Positions 55,331-64,000 of a stretch of DNA of 64,000 bases are shown one piece after another. The position numbers and the translations under genes were made by a program. Origin of the DNA: Colwellia sp. (GTDB lineage: Bacteria > Pseudomonadota > Gammaproteobacteria > Enterobacterales > Alteromonadaceae). Where the stretch lies: the NCBI GenBank assembly GCA_029938115.1, contig JAPYOP010000006.1, positions 36,619 to 100,618 of the forward strand, given 5' to 3'. Below the pieces are notes generated by a model that worked only from the letters and a program-made list of their open reading frames with translations, had not been told where the DNA came from and made no database searches. Numbering within the stretch: position 1 is the first letter of the stretch; the number at the start of each line of letters is the position of its first letter.

Positions 55331-55344
55331 TGGAAGCGCTTCCG
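55331..55344. promoter_or_regulatory. LacI-type operator 1 of 3 before the TonB receptor
   Basis: TGGAAGCGCTTCCG carries the perfect 12-base core and is centred about 129 bases before the receptor start. Confidence 0.75.
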
Positions 55345-55359
55345 GTTTGTGTTCGGTCT

Positions 55360-55373
55360 AGGAAGCGTTTCCT
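55360..55373. promoter_or_regulatory. LacI-type operator 2 of 3 before the TonB receptor
   Basis: AGGAAGCGTTTCCT is one base away from the core GGAAGCGCTTCC and is centred 29 bases after operator 1. Confidence 0.65.
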
Positions 55374-55389
55374 TTTTAACCCTGATGAC

Positions 55390-55403
55390 TGGAAGCGCTT
55401 CCA
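55390..55403. promoter_or_regulatory. LacI-type operator 3 of 3 before the TonB receptor
   Basis: TGGAAGCGCTTCCA is a perfect palindrome centred 30 bases after operator 2 and about 70 bases before the receptor start. Confidence 0.8.
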
Positions 55404-55466
55404 AGTTTGTGAGTTGTAAACATGAACTTATAAGAGTTAAATATAAATAATATATCTAGGGGATTT

Positions 55467-58445
55467 ATGAAACATACAATATTTAATAAAACTCGGCTAG
55501 CTTTGTCGGTATCCATGATACTCGGTACAACAGCTGCACTGCCTGTTTTTGCAGAAGAAGTAGAGAAAGAGAAAGAGAATGAAATAGAAGTCATTGAAAT
55601 AAAAGGTATTCGTGGTAGCTTAGTTAAGTCTATGGATATTAAACGCTTGAATCATGGTGTTGTTGATGCGATCTCTGCTGAAGAAATGGGTAAGTTTCCT
55701 GATACTAACTTAGCCGAGTCATTACAACGGATCCCAGGTGTGGCGATAAGTCGCTCTAATGGCGAAGGCAGCCAAATTACCGTGCGAGGTTTTGGTCCTG
55801 ACTTTAACTTGATCACTTTAAATGGTCGTCAAATGCCTGGTACGGGTAACACTCGATCTTATAATTTGGAAAATGTTTCTCCAAATGGTGTAAGTGAATT
55901 AACGGTAATGAAAACTGCCCGTGCAGAATTGCCTAGTGGTGGTTTAGGTGCTGTTGTTGATATTAAAACCGCAAGACCTTTTGATAATGCCGGCTTTAAT
56001 TTTTCTGTTACCGGTAAAGCGCTTGCCGATACTTCTAACAAAGTGGGTAGTGATGTTACCCCTGAAATATCTTTTTTAATAAGCGATACGTTTGCCGATG
56101 ACATGATTGGTGTCGGTGTTAATTATTCTTACCAAGAACGTGACTGGCAAGAACAACGAGCCGGCATTGGTGGCTGGAAAGCTGATTTAGCCTTCGGTAA
56201 TGCTACCGGCGACAATGCGATTGATCGACGTTCAGGCGGCTGTAATGTAGAAAATGATACTTTTGACGATGACCATCCAGACAAAATTGCTGGCTGTCAT
56301 CATTATTCGCCGCAAGGTTTTGGCAATACTATTCGTGATGCCGAGCGTGAAAGAACCAATGCTCAGTTTACTATTCAAGTAGCGCCAACGGATAATTTCG
56401 TTGCTACACTTGATTATACTTATAATAAAACCCAAACAGCTAATAATGAAATGAATTTTGGTCAGTGGTTTAATGCCGGTGCCGGAATTAATTCATATGA
56501 GATTGATGAAAACGGTACTGTGATTAAATTCAATGAAGCCGGTGGTGATTTTTCCTTATTAAAACGAAAAAATACTCAATTAGTCGAGGCTGAATCAATA
56601 GGAATAAACCTTGATTGGCAAGTAACAGACACCATTCATTTATCGCTTGATTATCATGATTCTACCAACTCTAGTGACGATGGTGCTGATACGGGTAGCA
56701 AGTCAAATCCATTCTTGATTTTTGGCTTGAATAACTTGGTATCTAAAACGTATGATTTCACTTCAGGTGATATTCCTCAACAAACTAACTATTGGCCTGA
56801 TAACTCGGTTGCAGGTGATATTAATGAAATTGATTTTACTTTTGGACGTTTTGACACCGGCTATGGTGAAGCAGGTGTTAAACAATTACAACTTCATGGT
56901 GAGTGGATTCCTGAATTCGACAGCCCATTAGTAAATGTTAAATTTGGCCTTGCTCGAACAGAACAAGAAATTGGCGGCTGGGGAGCAGGGGTTGCTCAAC
57001 AGGGGCCTAACACCTATGCCGGAAATCAAGATGTCTTTCCAGCTAGCATGTTTACTTTAAAAAATACCGATGACTTTTTGGACCAATTTTCCGGTGGTGG
57101 TAGTAATTTAACCACTAATTACTATTATGATTATAACTTTGATGAGGCATTAACGCGGGTAACTAACTTTTTTGATTACATGGTCACCGACCCTTTAGGT
57201 GGAACTACGCCAGGGAAAGATTCTGAAGGTACTGTATTAGAAGAAACCAGTAGTGCTTATGTGCAAGCGGCGCTTTATTTTGAAGTGGCTGAAATGGATG
57301 TTGATATTAACTTGGGTCTTCGTTATGAAGAAACTGATGTTACTAGCTCGGTTCAGCAAAATGTAGAAGACCAAATAGTATGGTTAAGCACTACGGAATG
57401 GGCATTACAATTTAAACCGGGCTCACATAACTTATTAGATACTTACGGTGATTACAGTATATTTTTGCCGGCAATTGATATTAAAGTGGAGATAGTAGAA
57501 GATTTAATTGCTCGTGCTTCTTTTGGTAAAACTATGGCAAGAGCTCCGCTTGGCAATTTAGCTGGTATCAGATCTTTGTCACCAAACCCGAAAATTGGCG
57601 CAAGAACTGGCCGTTCAGGTAATACCAATTTAAAACCATTTAGCTCGGTGAATTTTGATTTATCCCTTGAGTATTATTACGCTGAAGGCAGTTATGTTTC
57701 CTTAGGTTATTTCAAGAAAGATGTCGAAGATTGGATTGAACCATCCCTTAGTGATGTGTATGTTGAAGGATTAAATGATCCGTATTTGGGACCAAGAGCC
57801 GATCAAGCTCGCAGTGACTTAGCCGCAGAAGGCATTAATGCAACACCTGAAGCAATATTTAATCGTATTGTTGCCAATGGTGGTGGTACCCTTAATGCCG
57901 AAACCGGTCAATATAACATTTTCCAAAATAGTGACGATCCAACGTTAAAATGGGAAGTCAATCAACCGGTTAATGGATCAGAAAGATCGGTTGGTGGTTA
58001 TGAATTTACCATGCAACATTTATTTGGTGAATCTGGTTTTGGTGCTTCACTTAGTGCCACTATAGTTGATGGCGACGTGGAGTTTGATCCTAAAAGCCAT
58101 GAAGGGCAACCGGTATTGAATGGCTTAAGTGATACTCGCAACTTTCAAGTGTTTTATGAAAAATACGGCGTGTCTGCGAAAATCACTTATAACTGGCGTG
58201 ATTCTTACCTAATTGGTGTTGGGCAAGATCAAGGCTCTTCCGAAGCTCCTCCACAGTTTTCTAAAGAGTATACTTCGGTTGATGCTAGCATTAATTATGA
58301 TATAACCGAACAGTTTACCGTATTCCTAGAAGGCGTTAACTTGACTAACTCAACGGAAGAAGTTTACGGTCGCTACGAAGAGCAATTCCTACGTGCAAGT
58401 CAATATGGCACTCGTTACGCGCTTGGAGCTCGTTATACTTTTTAA
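55467..58445 (+). CDS. TonB-dependent outer-membrane receptor for glucan oligosaccharides
   Basis: The 992-residue protein has a signal peptide ending at LPVFA (residue ~29), a TonB-box-like segment (IEVIEIKGIRGSL), and a plug domain with DAISAEEMGKFPDTNLAESL, RIPGVAISRSNGEGSQITVRG and FNLITLNGRQMPG. It then has a long beta-barrel ending in the typical ALGARYTF with terminal Phe. The group is the large carbohydrate-type TonB receptor of Alteromonadales and Caulobacter. No SusD-like partner is present, as expected outside Bacteroidetes. Three operators precede it, the densest regulation in the locus. The substrate, probably laminari-oligosaccharides, is inferred from its neighbours. Confidence 0.93.
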   Translation: MKHTIFNKTRLALSVSMILGTTAALPVFAEEVEKEKENEIEVIEIKGIRGSLVKSMDIKRLNHGVVDAISAEEMGKFPDTNLAESLQRIPGVAISRSNGEGSQITVRGFGPDFNLITLNGRQMPGTGNTRSYNLENVSPNGVSELTVMKTARAELPSGGLGAVVDIKTARPFDNAGFNFSVTGKALADTSNKVGSDVTPEISFLISDTFADDMIGVGVNYSYQERDWQEQRAGIGGWKADLAFGNATGDNAIDRRSGGCNVENDTFDDDHPDKIAGCHHYSPQGFGNTIRDAERERTNAQFTIQVAPTDNFVATLDYTYNKTQTANNEMNFGQWFNAGAGINSYEIDENGTVIKFNEAGGDFSLLKRKNTQLVEAESIGINLDWQVTDTIHLSLDYHDSTNSSDDGADTGSKSNPFLIFGLNNLVSKTYDFTSGDIPQQTNYWPDNSVAGDINEIDFTFGRFDTGYGEAGVKQLQLHGEWIPEFDSPLVNVKFGLARTEQEIGGWGAGVAQQGPNTYAGNQDVFPASMFTLKNTDDFLDQFSGGGSNLTTNYYYDYNFDEALTRVTNFFDYMVTDPLGGTTPGKDSEGTVLEETSSAYVQAALYFEVAEMDVDINLGLRYEETDVTSSVQQNVEDQIVWLSTTEWALQFKPGSHNLLDTYGDYSIFLPAIDIKVEIVEDLIARASFGKTMARAPLGNLAGIRSLSPNPKIGARTGRSGNTNLKPFSSVNFDLSLEYYYAEGSYVSLGYFKKDVEDWIEPSLSDVYVEGLNDPYLGPRADQARSDLAAEGINATPEAIFNRIVANGGGTLNAETGQYNIFQNSDDPTLKWEVNQPVNGSERSVGGYEFTMQHLFGESGFGASLSATIVDGDVEFDPKSHEGQPVLNGLSDTRNFQVFYEKYGVSAKITYNWRDSYLIGVGQDQGSSEAPPQFSKEYTSVDASINYDITEQFTVFLEGVNLTNSTEEVYGRYEEQFLRASQYGTRYALGARYTF

Positions 58446-58472
58446 TTCAGACAGAAACAACTGAAATATTAT

Positions 58473-58502
58473 AAGCCACTAGTATTAGTGGCTTTTTTTT
58501 TA
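58473..58502 (+). terminator. Intrinsic terminator of the TonB receptor gene
   Basis: AAGCCACTA and TAGTGGCTT form a 9-bp stem around the loop GTAT, followed directly by at least eight T. It is 28 bases after the stop codon. Confidence 0.92.
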
Positions 58503-58878
58503 ATAACCTGTGAAACATAGATTCTAAGATGATTTATTCGGGTTTGTGCCAGCAAAGATGAATACAAGCAATCTAGATTTTTATCTAATGTTAAAGTGGA
58601 AATAATGGGCTATCTCAGAAGTGGTAATCCCAATGTTTGCTTTAGCGTTAAAGGCTTTAATTCTGTTTTTTAAACTTACACTACTGCTCTAGTCCATCCT
58701 AACTTGCTTTAAGTCCGCTTAGCCTATTTATGAATGCTTTACATTGATTTTTATTTTATCTTTCTAAATGATAAAAATAGAAACTATTCATTAAAAACCT
58801 TGTGTGTAGATTCTTTAAATATTTGTAACCTTTAACAGTCGTTCCATAAGAATCAGATAACATACCTAAAGGAAAACT
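58503..58878. other. Intergenic region before the short GH16 gene
   Basis: About 375 AT-rich bases with no gene, repeat or GGAAGCGCTTCC site that I can recognise. It should contain the promoter of the GH16 lipoprotein gene at 58879, whose ribosome site is AAAGGA about nine bases upstream. Confidence 0.5.
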
Positions 58879-59742
58879 ATGAAGTATATTTCCCTCCTTG
58901 TCCTGTTAGCGTCAGCATTGCTAATGACCGCATGCTCAAACAATACGACAGATAATGAATTAGGCGTTCAGCACAGTGCAGTGGGCAGCTGGCATGTTGA
59001 TTTTCTGGATGATTTCAATACTTTCAACCAGAATAACTGGCAAGATCAACGCATTTGGGTAAATGATGAAACCCATTGTTATGTCCCTGATAATCAGTTT
59101 GGTACCCGTGAAGTGAGTGATGGCACCTTAAAGTTGAAAGTTGTCGATATTGGCGAAAAGCGCAGTTGTGATAATTATGACAAGCATGGCAAGCAACACC
59201 CAGATACCCAGTATGTTGCTGGTCGTATCGCTTCTAAAAATCTAAAGGAATTTGTCAAAGGCAAGTGGAGCGCTCGGTTGAAAGTTGAAAACAGTGGTCA
59301 ACCCGGTATGTTCCCTGCTTGGTGGCTACTTGGTGCTCAAAACAATGAACCTCCCGTGCAGCAGCTCGATGAGAACGTGTGTTGGCCGATGGTAGGATCG
59401 GGTGAAATTGATATCTTTGAACATCATAGTGATGGCGGCCCAGATCATTATGCGGCACGAGCTATTAAAAGTAATGGAAAGTGCGGTGACGGCGATTGGC
59501 AAGCATTGATGTTAGTTCAAAAAACCAAGCTGGACGAATTCCATCAATACTCGGTAGAGTGGGTTGGCGAGGATGTCGTTTTTCGCTTAGATGAAATTGA
59601 AGTATATCGACTTCCTAGTGAGGCCGATAAACTTTCTGAGCCCTTCTTCGCCATCCTTAATTTTGCCAAAATCAATGATTCAGCTATGACAGCTAACTGG
59701 GTTATGGAAGTTGATTGGGTGAAACACGAAGCTTGGTACTAA
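58879..59742 (+). CDS. Short GH16-family lipoprotein
   Basis: A lipoprotein signal ends in LMTAC (lipidated Cys19). The remaining ~260 residues are a single GH16 domain (WHVDFLDDFNTFNQNNW, SARLKVENSGQPGMFPAWWL) with the catalytic motif GEIDIFE giving Glu176, Asp178 and Glu181. No accessory module follows, unlike the other three GH16 proteins. The insert-poor fold differs from the laminarinase copies, so its preferred glucan may differ. It closes the glucan region. Confidence 0.86.
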   Translation: MKYISLLVLLASALLMTACSNNTTDNELGVQHSAVGSWHVDFLDDFNTFNQNNWQDQRIWVNDETHCYVPDNQFGTREVSDGTLKLKVVDIGEKRSCDNYDKHGKQHPDTQYVAGRIASKNLKEFVKGKWSARLKVENSGQPGMFPAWWLLGAQNNEPPVQQLDENVCWPMVGSGEIDIFEHHSDGGPDHYAARAIKSNGKCGDGDWQALMLVQKTKLDEFHQYSVEWVGEDVVFRLDEIEVYRLPSEADKLSEPFFAILNFAKINDSAMTANWVMEVDWVKHEAWY

Positions 59743-59786
59743 GTGGCAGTTGTCCAGATCAATAATTTAGTTTGAGGTCGGTAAAT

Positions 59787-59822
59787 CAAGCTCAACGGCA
59801 AGTCATTTGACCGTTGAGCTTG
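59787..59822. repeat. 12-bp inverted repeat between convergent GH16 and GGDEF genes
   Basis: CAAGCTCAACGG and CCGTTGAGCTTG are perfect reverse complements around a 12-base loop, in the gap between two converging genes. There is no T-run on either side; it probably acts as a transcript-end hairpin for both genes. Confidence 0.6.
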
Positions 59823-59870
59823 TGAAACAAGTTTATTTTATAAACGTTTACAGCCCAATGCTGCCTATAT

Positions 59871-60794
59871 TTATGTTTGAGAAATAGGTTGTTTAAATGC
59901 TACTTGATTTCGTCCTGAATCTTTAGCTTGGTAAAGCGCTTCATCTGCTCTGGCAAGTAAGTTACTAATATCTTCACCATCATCTTCAACTGAGTAGCGA
60001 GTTACACCGCAGCTAATGGTAACTGAAATCGAAAGCTTATCTATATTAACCGGTTGCGCAGATACCGCATTGCAAATGCGTTGATAAACTGATGTGCAGT
60101 GAGTGGTGCTGCCAGGGGTAAGCATTAAAAACTCTTCTCCGCCATAACGACCTAGTAAATCATAATCTCTAAGCACTTCTTGCATGCGTTTGGTTACTTC
60201 TATTAGCACTTCATCACCAACAAGGTGTCCGTAGGTATCATTAATCTCTTTAAAGTGATCAATGTCGCACATGCCTACAGATAATGCTTGTTCCTGTCGT
60301 TCAACACGCTTAATTTCTTTAGGCAGTGCTGCCATAATGGCTCGACGATTAAGTATGCCCGTTAGGGCATCATGGCTAGCTAGTTTCGTAAGCTCTTGTA
60401 GAGTTGCATTTAACTTAGTTTGCATTTCAATCATACGTTTGCCAACTTGCAAGCGTACTTGCAACTCAGCACTATCAAACGGCTTTGATAGATAGTCGTT
60501 GGCACCTTTACTTAATCCTTCAACAATATCATCTGAGGTAGTTCTGGATGTTAGTAATAAAATATAAGGAGGGTTACCGTGATTTCGAGCAATTACACGT
60601 TCGCATACTTCAATGCCATTCATTTTAGGCATTTCCCAGTCAAGCAATATTAATTGCGGCGCATCTTCTTGCTGCAATATTTGCCATGCTTGTGCGCCAT
60701 CCTCAGCTAAAACGACATCGTAGCCCCATCCTTCGGTAATGGCTAATAGCATCATTCTTGATACTTTACTGTCATCTGCAACCAATAACTTCAT
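59871..60794 (-). CDS. Response regulator-diguanylate cyclase (PleD-like)
   Basis: The ATG at 60794 with AGGAA upstream is chosen; the frame also extends to a TTG at 60818. Residues 1-120 form a receiver domain with phospho-acceptor Asp52 in LILLDWEMPKMNG and Lys in YLSKPF. The GGDEF domain follows, with active-site GGEEF at 218-222 and an intact inhibitory site RDYD five residues before it, so it should make cyclic di-GMP under product control. It is the last gene of a unit with a receiver-phosphatase and a hybrid kinase, which suggests that all three belong to one phosphorelay. Confidence 0.93.
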   Translation of the reverse strand: MKLLVADDSKVSRMMLLAITEGWGYDVVLAEDGAQAWQILQQEDAPQLILLDWEMPKMNGIEVCERVIARNHGNPPYILLLTSRTTSDDIVEGLSKGANDYLSKPFDSAELQVRLQVGKRMIEMQTKLNATLQELTKLASHDALTGILNRRAIMAALPKEIKRVERQEQALSVGMCDIDHFKEINDTYGHLVGDEVLIEVTKRMQEVLRDYDLLGRYGGEEFLMLTPGSTTHCTSVYQRICNAVSAQPVNIDKLSISVTISCGVTRYSVEDDGEDISNLLARADEALYQAKDSGRNQVAFKQPISQT

Positions 60795-60811
60795 ATTGTT
60801 TATATTCCTAT

Positions 60812-61921
60812 CTAACAACTTAATTCTAGTAAGGTAATGTCATCCAGCTGAGCTACGGTATCTCGAAAGGCATCGGCATTGTGTTTTATAGTGCTTATAT
60901 TTTTATCACAGGCTAGCATTTCGCTAATGCTAGTGATTAAACGAGAAAAGCCAAACATTTCATTGTTTGAATTTGTTGTTTCTACTATACCATCAGAATA
61001 AGCATAGAACTTATCGTTGGTTTGAATATTAAGCGTACACATATTATCTAATTCGTCTGTAAAAATGCCTAAGGCCGGACGAGAAGATTTAATAACGTCT
61101 TTAAAAGTATTCTCTTGAAAAAACAAAATATCTTCCATGCCGCAGTTCCAAATATTTACTTTATTTCGTTGCGGATTGATTTCAAATAATATTGCAGCAA
61201 GGAATAAGCCTGTTGGCATTTTAGCACACATGTGTCTATTGATTTCGTTACCAATATCAGCCATAGGTAAGCCTTTAGCCGTCATTTTATAAAAAGTACT
61301 AGAAGCAATGGGTCCACCTAAAGCGGCGGTGATACCATGACCTGTAAAATCTCCTAACATGATGTGTTGTCTACCATCAGGGCAACTTGCTGCAAGTAAA
61401 ATATCGCCAGATGTTTTCTCTACTGGTGCTTGTACAGCTCGAATGAAGGCCGAGTCAAATGATGCACTAGCTTCCATAGTTAGAATGATGTCTTCAATAA
61501 TGCCTCGCTCTCTATTTAAAACACTATTAGCTTCATGTAACTCATTTTGCAGTTGTAAAACTCTTTTTCCTACCGAAATACGCACTTGTAGTTCATCATT
61601 GTTAAAAGGTTTGGCAATATAATCATTGGCGCCTTTTTTTAAACCTTCCACTATATCCTCAGTTTCATTGCGTGAGGTTAGCAATATTATATAGGGAGGG
61701 TTAGTGGTATATTGTTCACGAATTCGCTGACATAAATCAATGCCGCTCATGTGTGGCATTTCCCAGTCAATCACCATTAATTGAGGCGCATTATCATCTA
61801 GCATTAACTGCCAAGCTGCTCGACCGTCTTCGACACTAATTACTTCGTAGCCCCATTGTGTGCAAACTGTCGTAATAATTAATCGTGAAGTTCTATCGTC
61901 TTCAGCAATGAGTAACTTCAT
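60812..61921 (-). CDS. Response regulator with PP2C/SpoIIE-type phosphatase output
   Basis: An N-terminal receiver domain has Asp52 in [13 protein letters not shown] and Lys in YIAKPFN, and is very similar to the receiver of the downstream GGDEF protein, so the two arose by duplication. After a coiled-coil linker ([19 protein letters not shown], here given in part) comes a SpoIIE/PP2C-type domain (~170-369) with [24 protein letters not shown] and [15 protein letters not shown], holding the metal-binding Asp residues. Such proteins dephosphorylate anti-sigma antagonists in partner-switching. No antagonist or anti-sigma gene is visible in the window. Its start overlaps the kinase stop by four bases. 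Confidence 0.9.
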   Translation of the reverse strand: MKLLIAEDDRTSRLIITTVCTQWGYEVISVEDGRAAWQLMLDDNAPQLMVIDWEMPHMSGIDLCQRIREQYTTNPPYIILLTSRNETEDIVEGLKKGANDYIAKPFNNDELQVRISVGKRVLQLQNELHEANSVLNRERGIIEDIILTMEASASFDSAFIRAVQAPVEKTSGDILLAASCPDGRQHIMLGDFTGHGITAALGGPIASSTFYKMTAKGLPMADIGNEINRHMCAKMPTGLFLAAILFEINPQRNKVNIWNCGMEDILFFQENTFKDVIKSSRPALGIFTDELDNMCTLNIQTNDKFYAYSDGIVETTNSNNEMFGFSRLITSISEMLACDKNISTIKHNADAFRDTVAQLDDITLLELSC

Positions 61922-64000
61922 GATAACGCCGCTTCCATTGCTGCTTTTAAGGTGTTAAAGCTTTGTTTTAATAGCGCAACATTTTCTTTCATTCCGTCAA
62001 GGTTGTCAGCTTTACTGGCGAGCTCTAATTCAAGCGACAAAGCACTTAATGCTTTACCGCCAACATTTGCAGACGCGCCTTTTATTTTATGAGCTATTGC
62101 TGCTACTTGAATAGCATCACCCTCAATTATACTTTGTTCTAATTCAGCAATTTGTTCTGTTAGGTCTTCGAAAAAAATCTCAGCGACAGATTGCATTAAG
62201 TCTTTATTGTGCATTAATCGTTTGGACATGTCGTCATAGTCAAAAATCATTAGGTCACTATCTATTTTATTATTGGTTATGTGTTGCTTTTCTGGGGTAT
62301 TAGTCAAGGTTTGTACCGGCTCTGCCTGATGAGGTAACCATTTTTTTAACATTTCTATCACACTTACCGGATCTACTGGTTTAGATAAGTAATCACTCAT
62401 TCCTGAATCTAGGCACTTTTGTTTGTCACCAGTCATGGCATTGGCTGTCATGGCAATAATTGATATGGTGTTGTTTATTAACCCTGTTTTGTCGGCTCTT
62501 ATTTTGGCTGTCGCTGTGTAACCATCCATTATCGGCATTTGACAATCCATAAATATCAAGTCATGTCGAATTTCGCTTTTTAAGATATCTATAGCTTCTT
62601 CACCATTGCCGACTAAATCAACTGTTATGCCTAACGTACGTAGTAGGCCTTCAATAACTAATTGGTTTGTCGCATTATCTTCTACCACAAGTACATGCGC
62701 TTTAAATTGCACGTGTTCTTTGGTTGAGTGGCGAGTAATAAGTTGGTGAGGTTCTTCTTTAAGGCCTGAAACTACTAGCAAAACATCAAACAATTCAGAC
62801 TGGTGGATAGGTTTACTTATATAGCCATGAAAGCCCGCGGCTTTCATTTTTAATGCATCACCACGTTGCGTTTGTGATGACGCCATAATGCACTTGAGAT
62901 GAGCAAGTTGGGGTGTTTGCTGAATATGCTGACATAATTCAAGACCGTTCATCTCTGGCATTTGCATATCAGAAATGACGATAGTGTAAGGGGAGCTTGT
63001 CGAGGCAGCCTCCTTTAATTCTTTTAAGGCGGCTTTACCACTGTGGCTCACTTCATGTGGAACGCCCCAAATATCATGCAGTTGATGCATGAGCTCTAGA
63101 TTAGTTTCATTATCATCAACGATTAATACTTTTTCATTTTTTATATCAGTATTATAAATGGGCTCTTTATCAATGGGGGACGTACTTTCTAAAGAAATTG
63201 TAAACCAAAAAGTGCTACCTTTTCCTTTTTCACTTTCAATGCCAATTTTACCATTCATTAATGTGACCAGTTCTTTACAAATAGCTAATCCTAAGCCGGT
63301 ACCGCCATATTTACGGGTGGTTGAAGAGTCGGCTTGAGAAAATTTTGAAAATAGCTCTGCTTGTTGCTCTTCACTGAGACCAATGCCGGTGTCTTTCACT
63401 TCAATACGGAAAAGTTTTTGCTCTGCAGTTTGTTCTATTATTTTTACATAAACTGCAACTTGACCTTGAGAGGTGAATTTAATGGCGTTGCCAATGAGGT
63501 TAGTCAGTATCTGTCTAATTCTACCTGGGTCGCCTTTAACCCACTGTTGAATAATAGGGTTAGCGGGGCTGATGAGTTGCAAACCTTTGTGGTGTGCTTG
63601 AAAATTCAACGTTGTGCCTAAATCTTCAATCAATTGTCCTAAGTTAAAAGGTAATAACTCAAGATCCATCATACCGGCCTCTACTTTAGAGAAATCTAAA
63701 ATATCATTGATAATAGCCAATAACCCAACCGCAGATGATTTTACTGTATTAGCTAGTTTGTTTTGATTAAGGTTTAATCCACTTTCAAGTAATAGGTTGG
63801 TCATGCCAATCACGCCATTCATTGGAGTACGTATTTCATGGCTCATGTTGGCAAGAAATTCAGTTTTAGAAACATTGGCAACTTCAGCTTGCTCTTTTGC
63901 TAGAAGCAGGTTGGCAGCATCGGCTTCAGCTTGCTCTCTTGCGATTTCAGCTTGCTCTTTTGCTAGAAGCAGGTTGGCAGCATCGGCTTCAGCTTGCTCT
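61918..64000 (-). CDS. Hybrid sensor histidine kinase (5' end outside window)
   Basis: The frame stays open to the window edge, so the N-terminal sensor is missing and the first ATG at 63846 is internal, lying inside the H-box [18 protein letters not shown]. Order of domains: a coiled-coil linker of repeated residues, dimerisation/phospho-acceptor domain, HATPase ([30 protein letters not shown]), receiver 1 (Asp in [12 protein letters not shown]), receiver 2 (Asp in [13 protein letters not shown]) and a C-terminal Hpt domain (His in [12 protein letters not shown]). The phosphorelay architecture resembles BarA-type kinases. It probably phosphorylates the two downstream response regulators. Its 3' end overlaps the next start as ATGA. 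Confidence 0.92.
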   Translation of the reverse strand, partial: EQAEADAANLLLAKEQAEIAREQAEADAANLLLAKEQAEVANVSKTEFLANMSHEIRTPMNGVIGMTNLLLESGLNLNQNKLANTVKSSAVGLLAIINDILDFSKVEAGMMDLELLPFNLGQLIEDLGTTLNFQAHHKGLQLISPANPIIQQWVKGDPGRIRQILTNLIGNAIKFTSQGQVAVYVKIIEQTAEQKLFRIEVKDTGIGLSEEQQAELFSKFSQADSSTTRKYGGTGLGLAICKELVTLMNGKIGIESEKGKGSTFWFTISLESTSPIDKEPIYNTDIKNEKVLIVDDNETNLELMHQLHDIWGVPHEVSHSGKAALKELKEAASTSSPYTIVISDMQMPEMNGLELCQHIQQTPQLAHLKCIMASSQTQRGDALKMKAAGFHGYISKPIHQSELFDVLLVVSGLKEEPHQLITRHSTKEHVQFKAHVLVVEDNATNQLVIEGLLRTLGITVDLVGNGEEAIDILKSEIRHDLIFMDCQMPIMDGYTATAKIRADKTGLINNTISIIAMTANAMTGDKQKCLDSGMSDYLSKPVDPVSVIEMLKKWLPHQAEPVQTLTNTPEKQHITNNKIDSDLMIFDYDDMSKRLMHNKDLMQSVAEIFFEDLTEQIAELEQSIIEGDAIQVAAIAHKIKGASANVGGKALSALSLELELASKADNLDGMKENVALLKQSFNTLKAAMEAALS
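63883..64000. repeat. 63-bp in-frame tandem repeat in the kinase linker
   Basis: A 63-base unit at 63883-63945 is followed by a second, nearly identical copy that runs off the window at 64000. On the minus strand each encodes 21 residues, beginning [18 protein letters not shown], that is three heptads of a coiled coil before the H-box. The total copy number cannot be seen. Confidence 0.88.

Noticed and set aside
1..64000. CRISPR arrays, tRNA or rRNA genes, intact insertion sequences
   Set aside because: No regularly spaced repeats, cloverleaf-type sequences or transposase frames were recognised anywhere in the window.

Overview
The window reads as chromosome of a marine gammaproteobacterium of the Colwelliaceae/Alteromonadales type. 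This is inferred from AT-rich coding DNA, a TonB-dependent receptor without any SusD partner, YajR-, YkgJ- and YeeE-type housekeeping genes, and Colwellia/Thalassotalea-like protein sequences. No database was searched. No tRNA, rRNA, CRISPR array or intact transposon was seen.

Layout. 1-17000 is mostly core or miscellaneous: the 3' end of trpS, an FHA protein translationally coupled to a secreted trypsin-like protease, a two-gene membrane/spermidine-synthase-like pair, a GNAT acetyltransferase, a decayed bacteriocin-type exporter (HlyD-like plus ABC remnants), an M23 lipoprotein, YkgJ and DUF3291 proteins, uvrA, a DASS transporter, a YajR-type MFS protein, a cNMP-binding protein and a split YeeE/YedE pair. 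17000-59800 is a large beta-glucan (laminarin-type) utilisation region. 59800-64000 is a three-gene signalling operon (hybrid histidine kinase, response regulator-phosphatase, response regulator-GGDEF) whose kinase runs off the end.

The glucan region holds a GH3 exo-glucosidase, a GH30 (probable beta-1,6-glucanase), four GH16 laminarinase-like enzymes with different architectures, a secreted clan GH-A lipoprotein, two signal-less GH17 proteins beside a very large GH149/GH94-like phosphorylase, a GPH-type sugar symporter, two multidomain surface lipoproteins, a TonB-dependent receptor, a flavin-dependent halogenase-like protein and a CBM6-bearing di-heme oxidoreductase. Regulators inside it are a LacI-type repressor, an AraC-type activator and a LytS/LytTR two-component pair. 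A simple model: secreted and surface enzymes cut and debranch laminarin, the TonB receptor and the MFS symporter import oligosaccharides, and cytoplasmic GH17 plus phosphorylase finish them to glucose-1-phosphate.

The unifying signal is a palindrome, GGAAGCGCTTCC, found by eye at seven sites (one with a single mismatch), plus a half-degenerate eighth. All are intergenic and all precede glucan genes. They define a probable LacI-family regulon of at least six transcription units. The region also carries evolutionary debris: a second LacI gene with several in-frame stops, and a truncated sugar-transporter remnant whose stop codon overlaps the GH3 start. The most unusual protein is the CBM6/di-heme cytochrome fusion, which suggests an oxidative component in glucan use.
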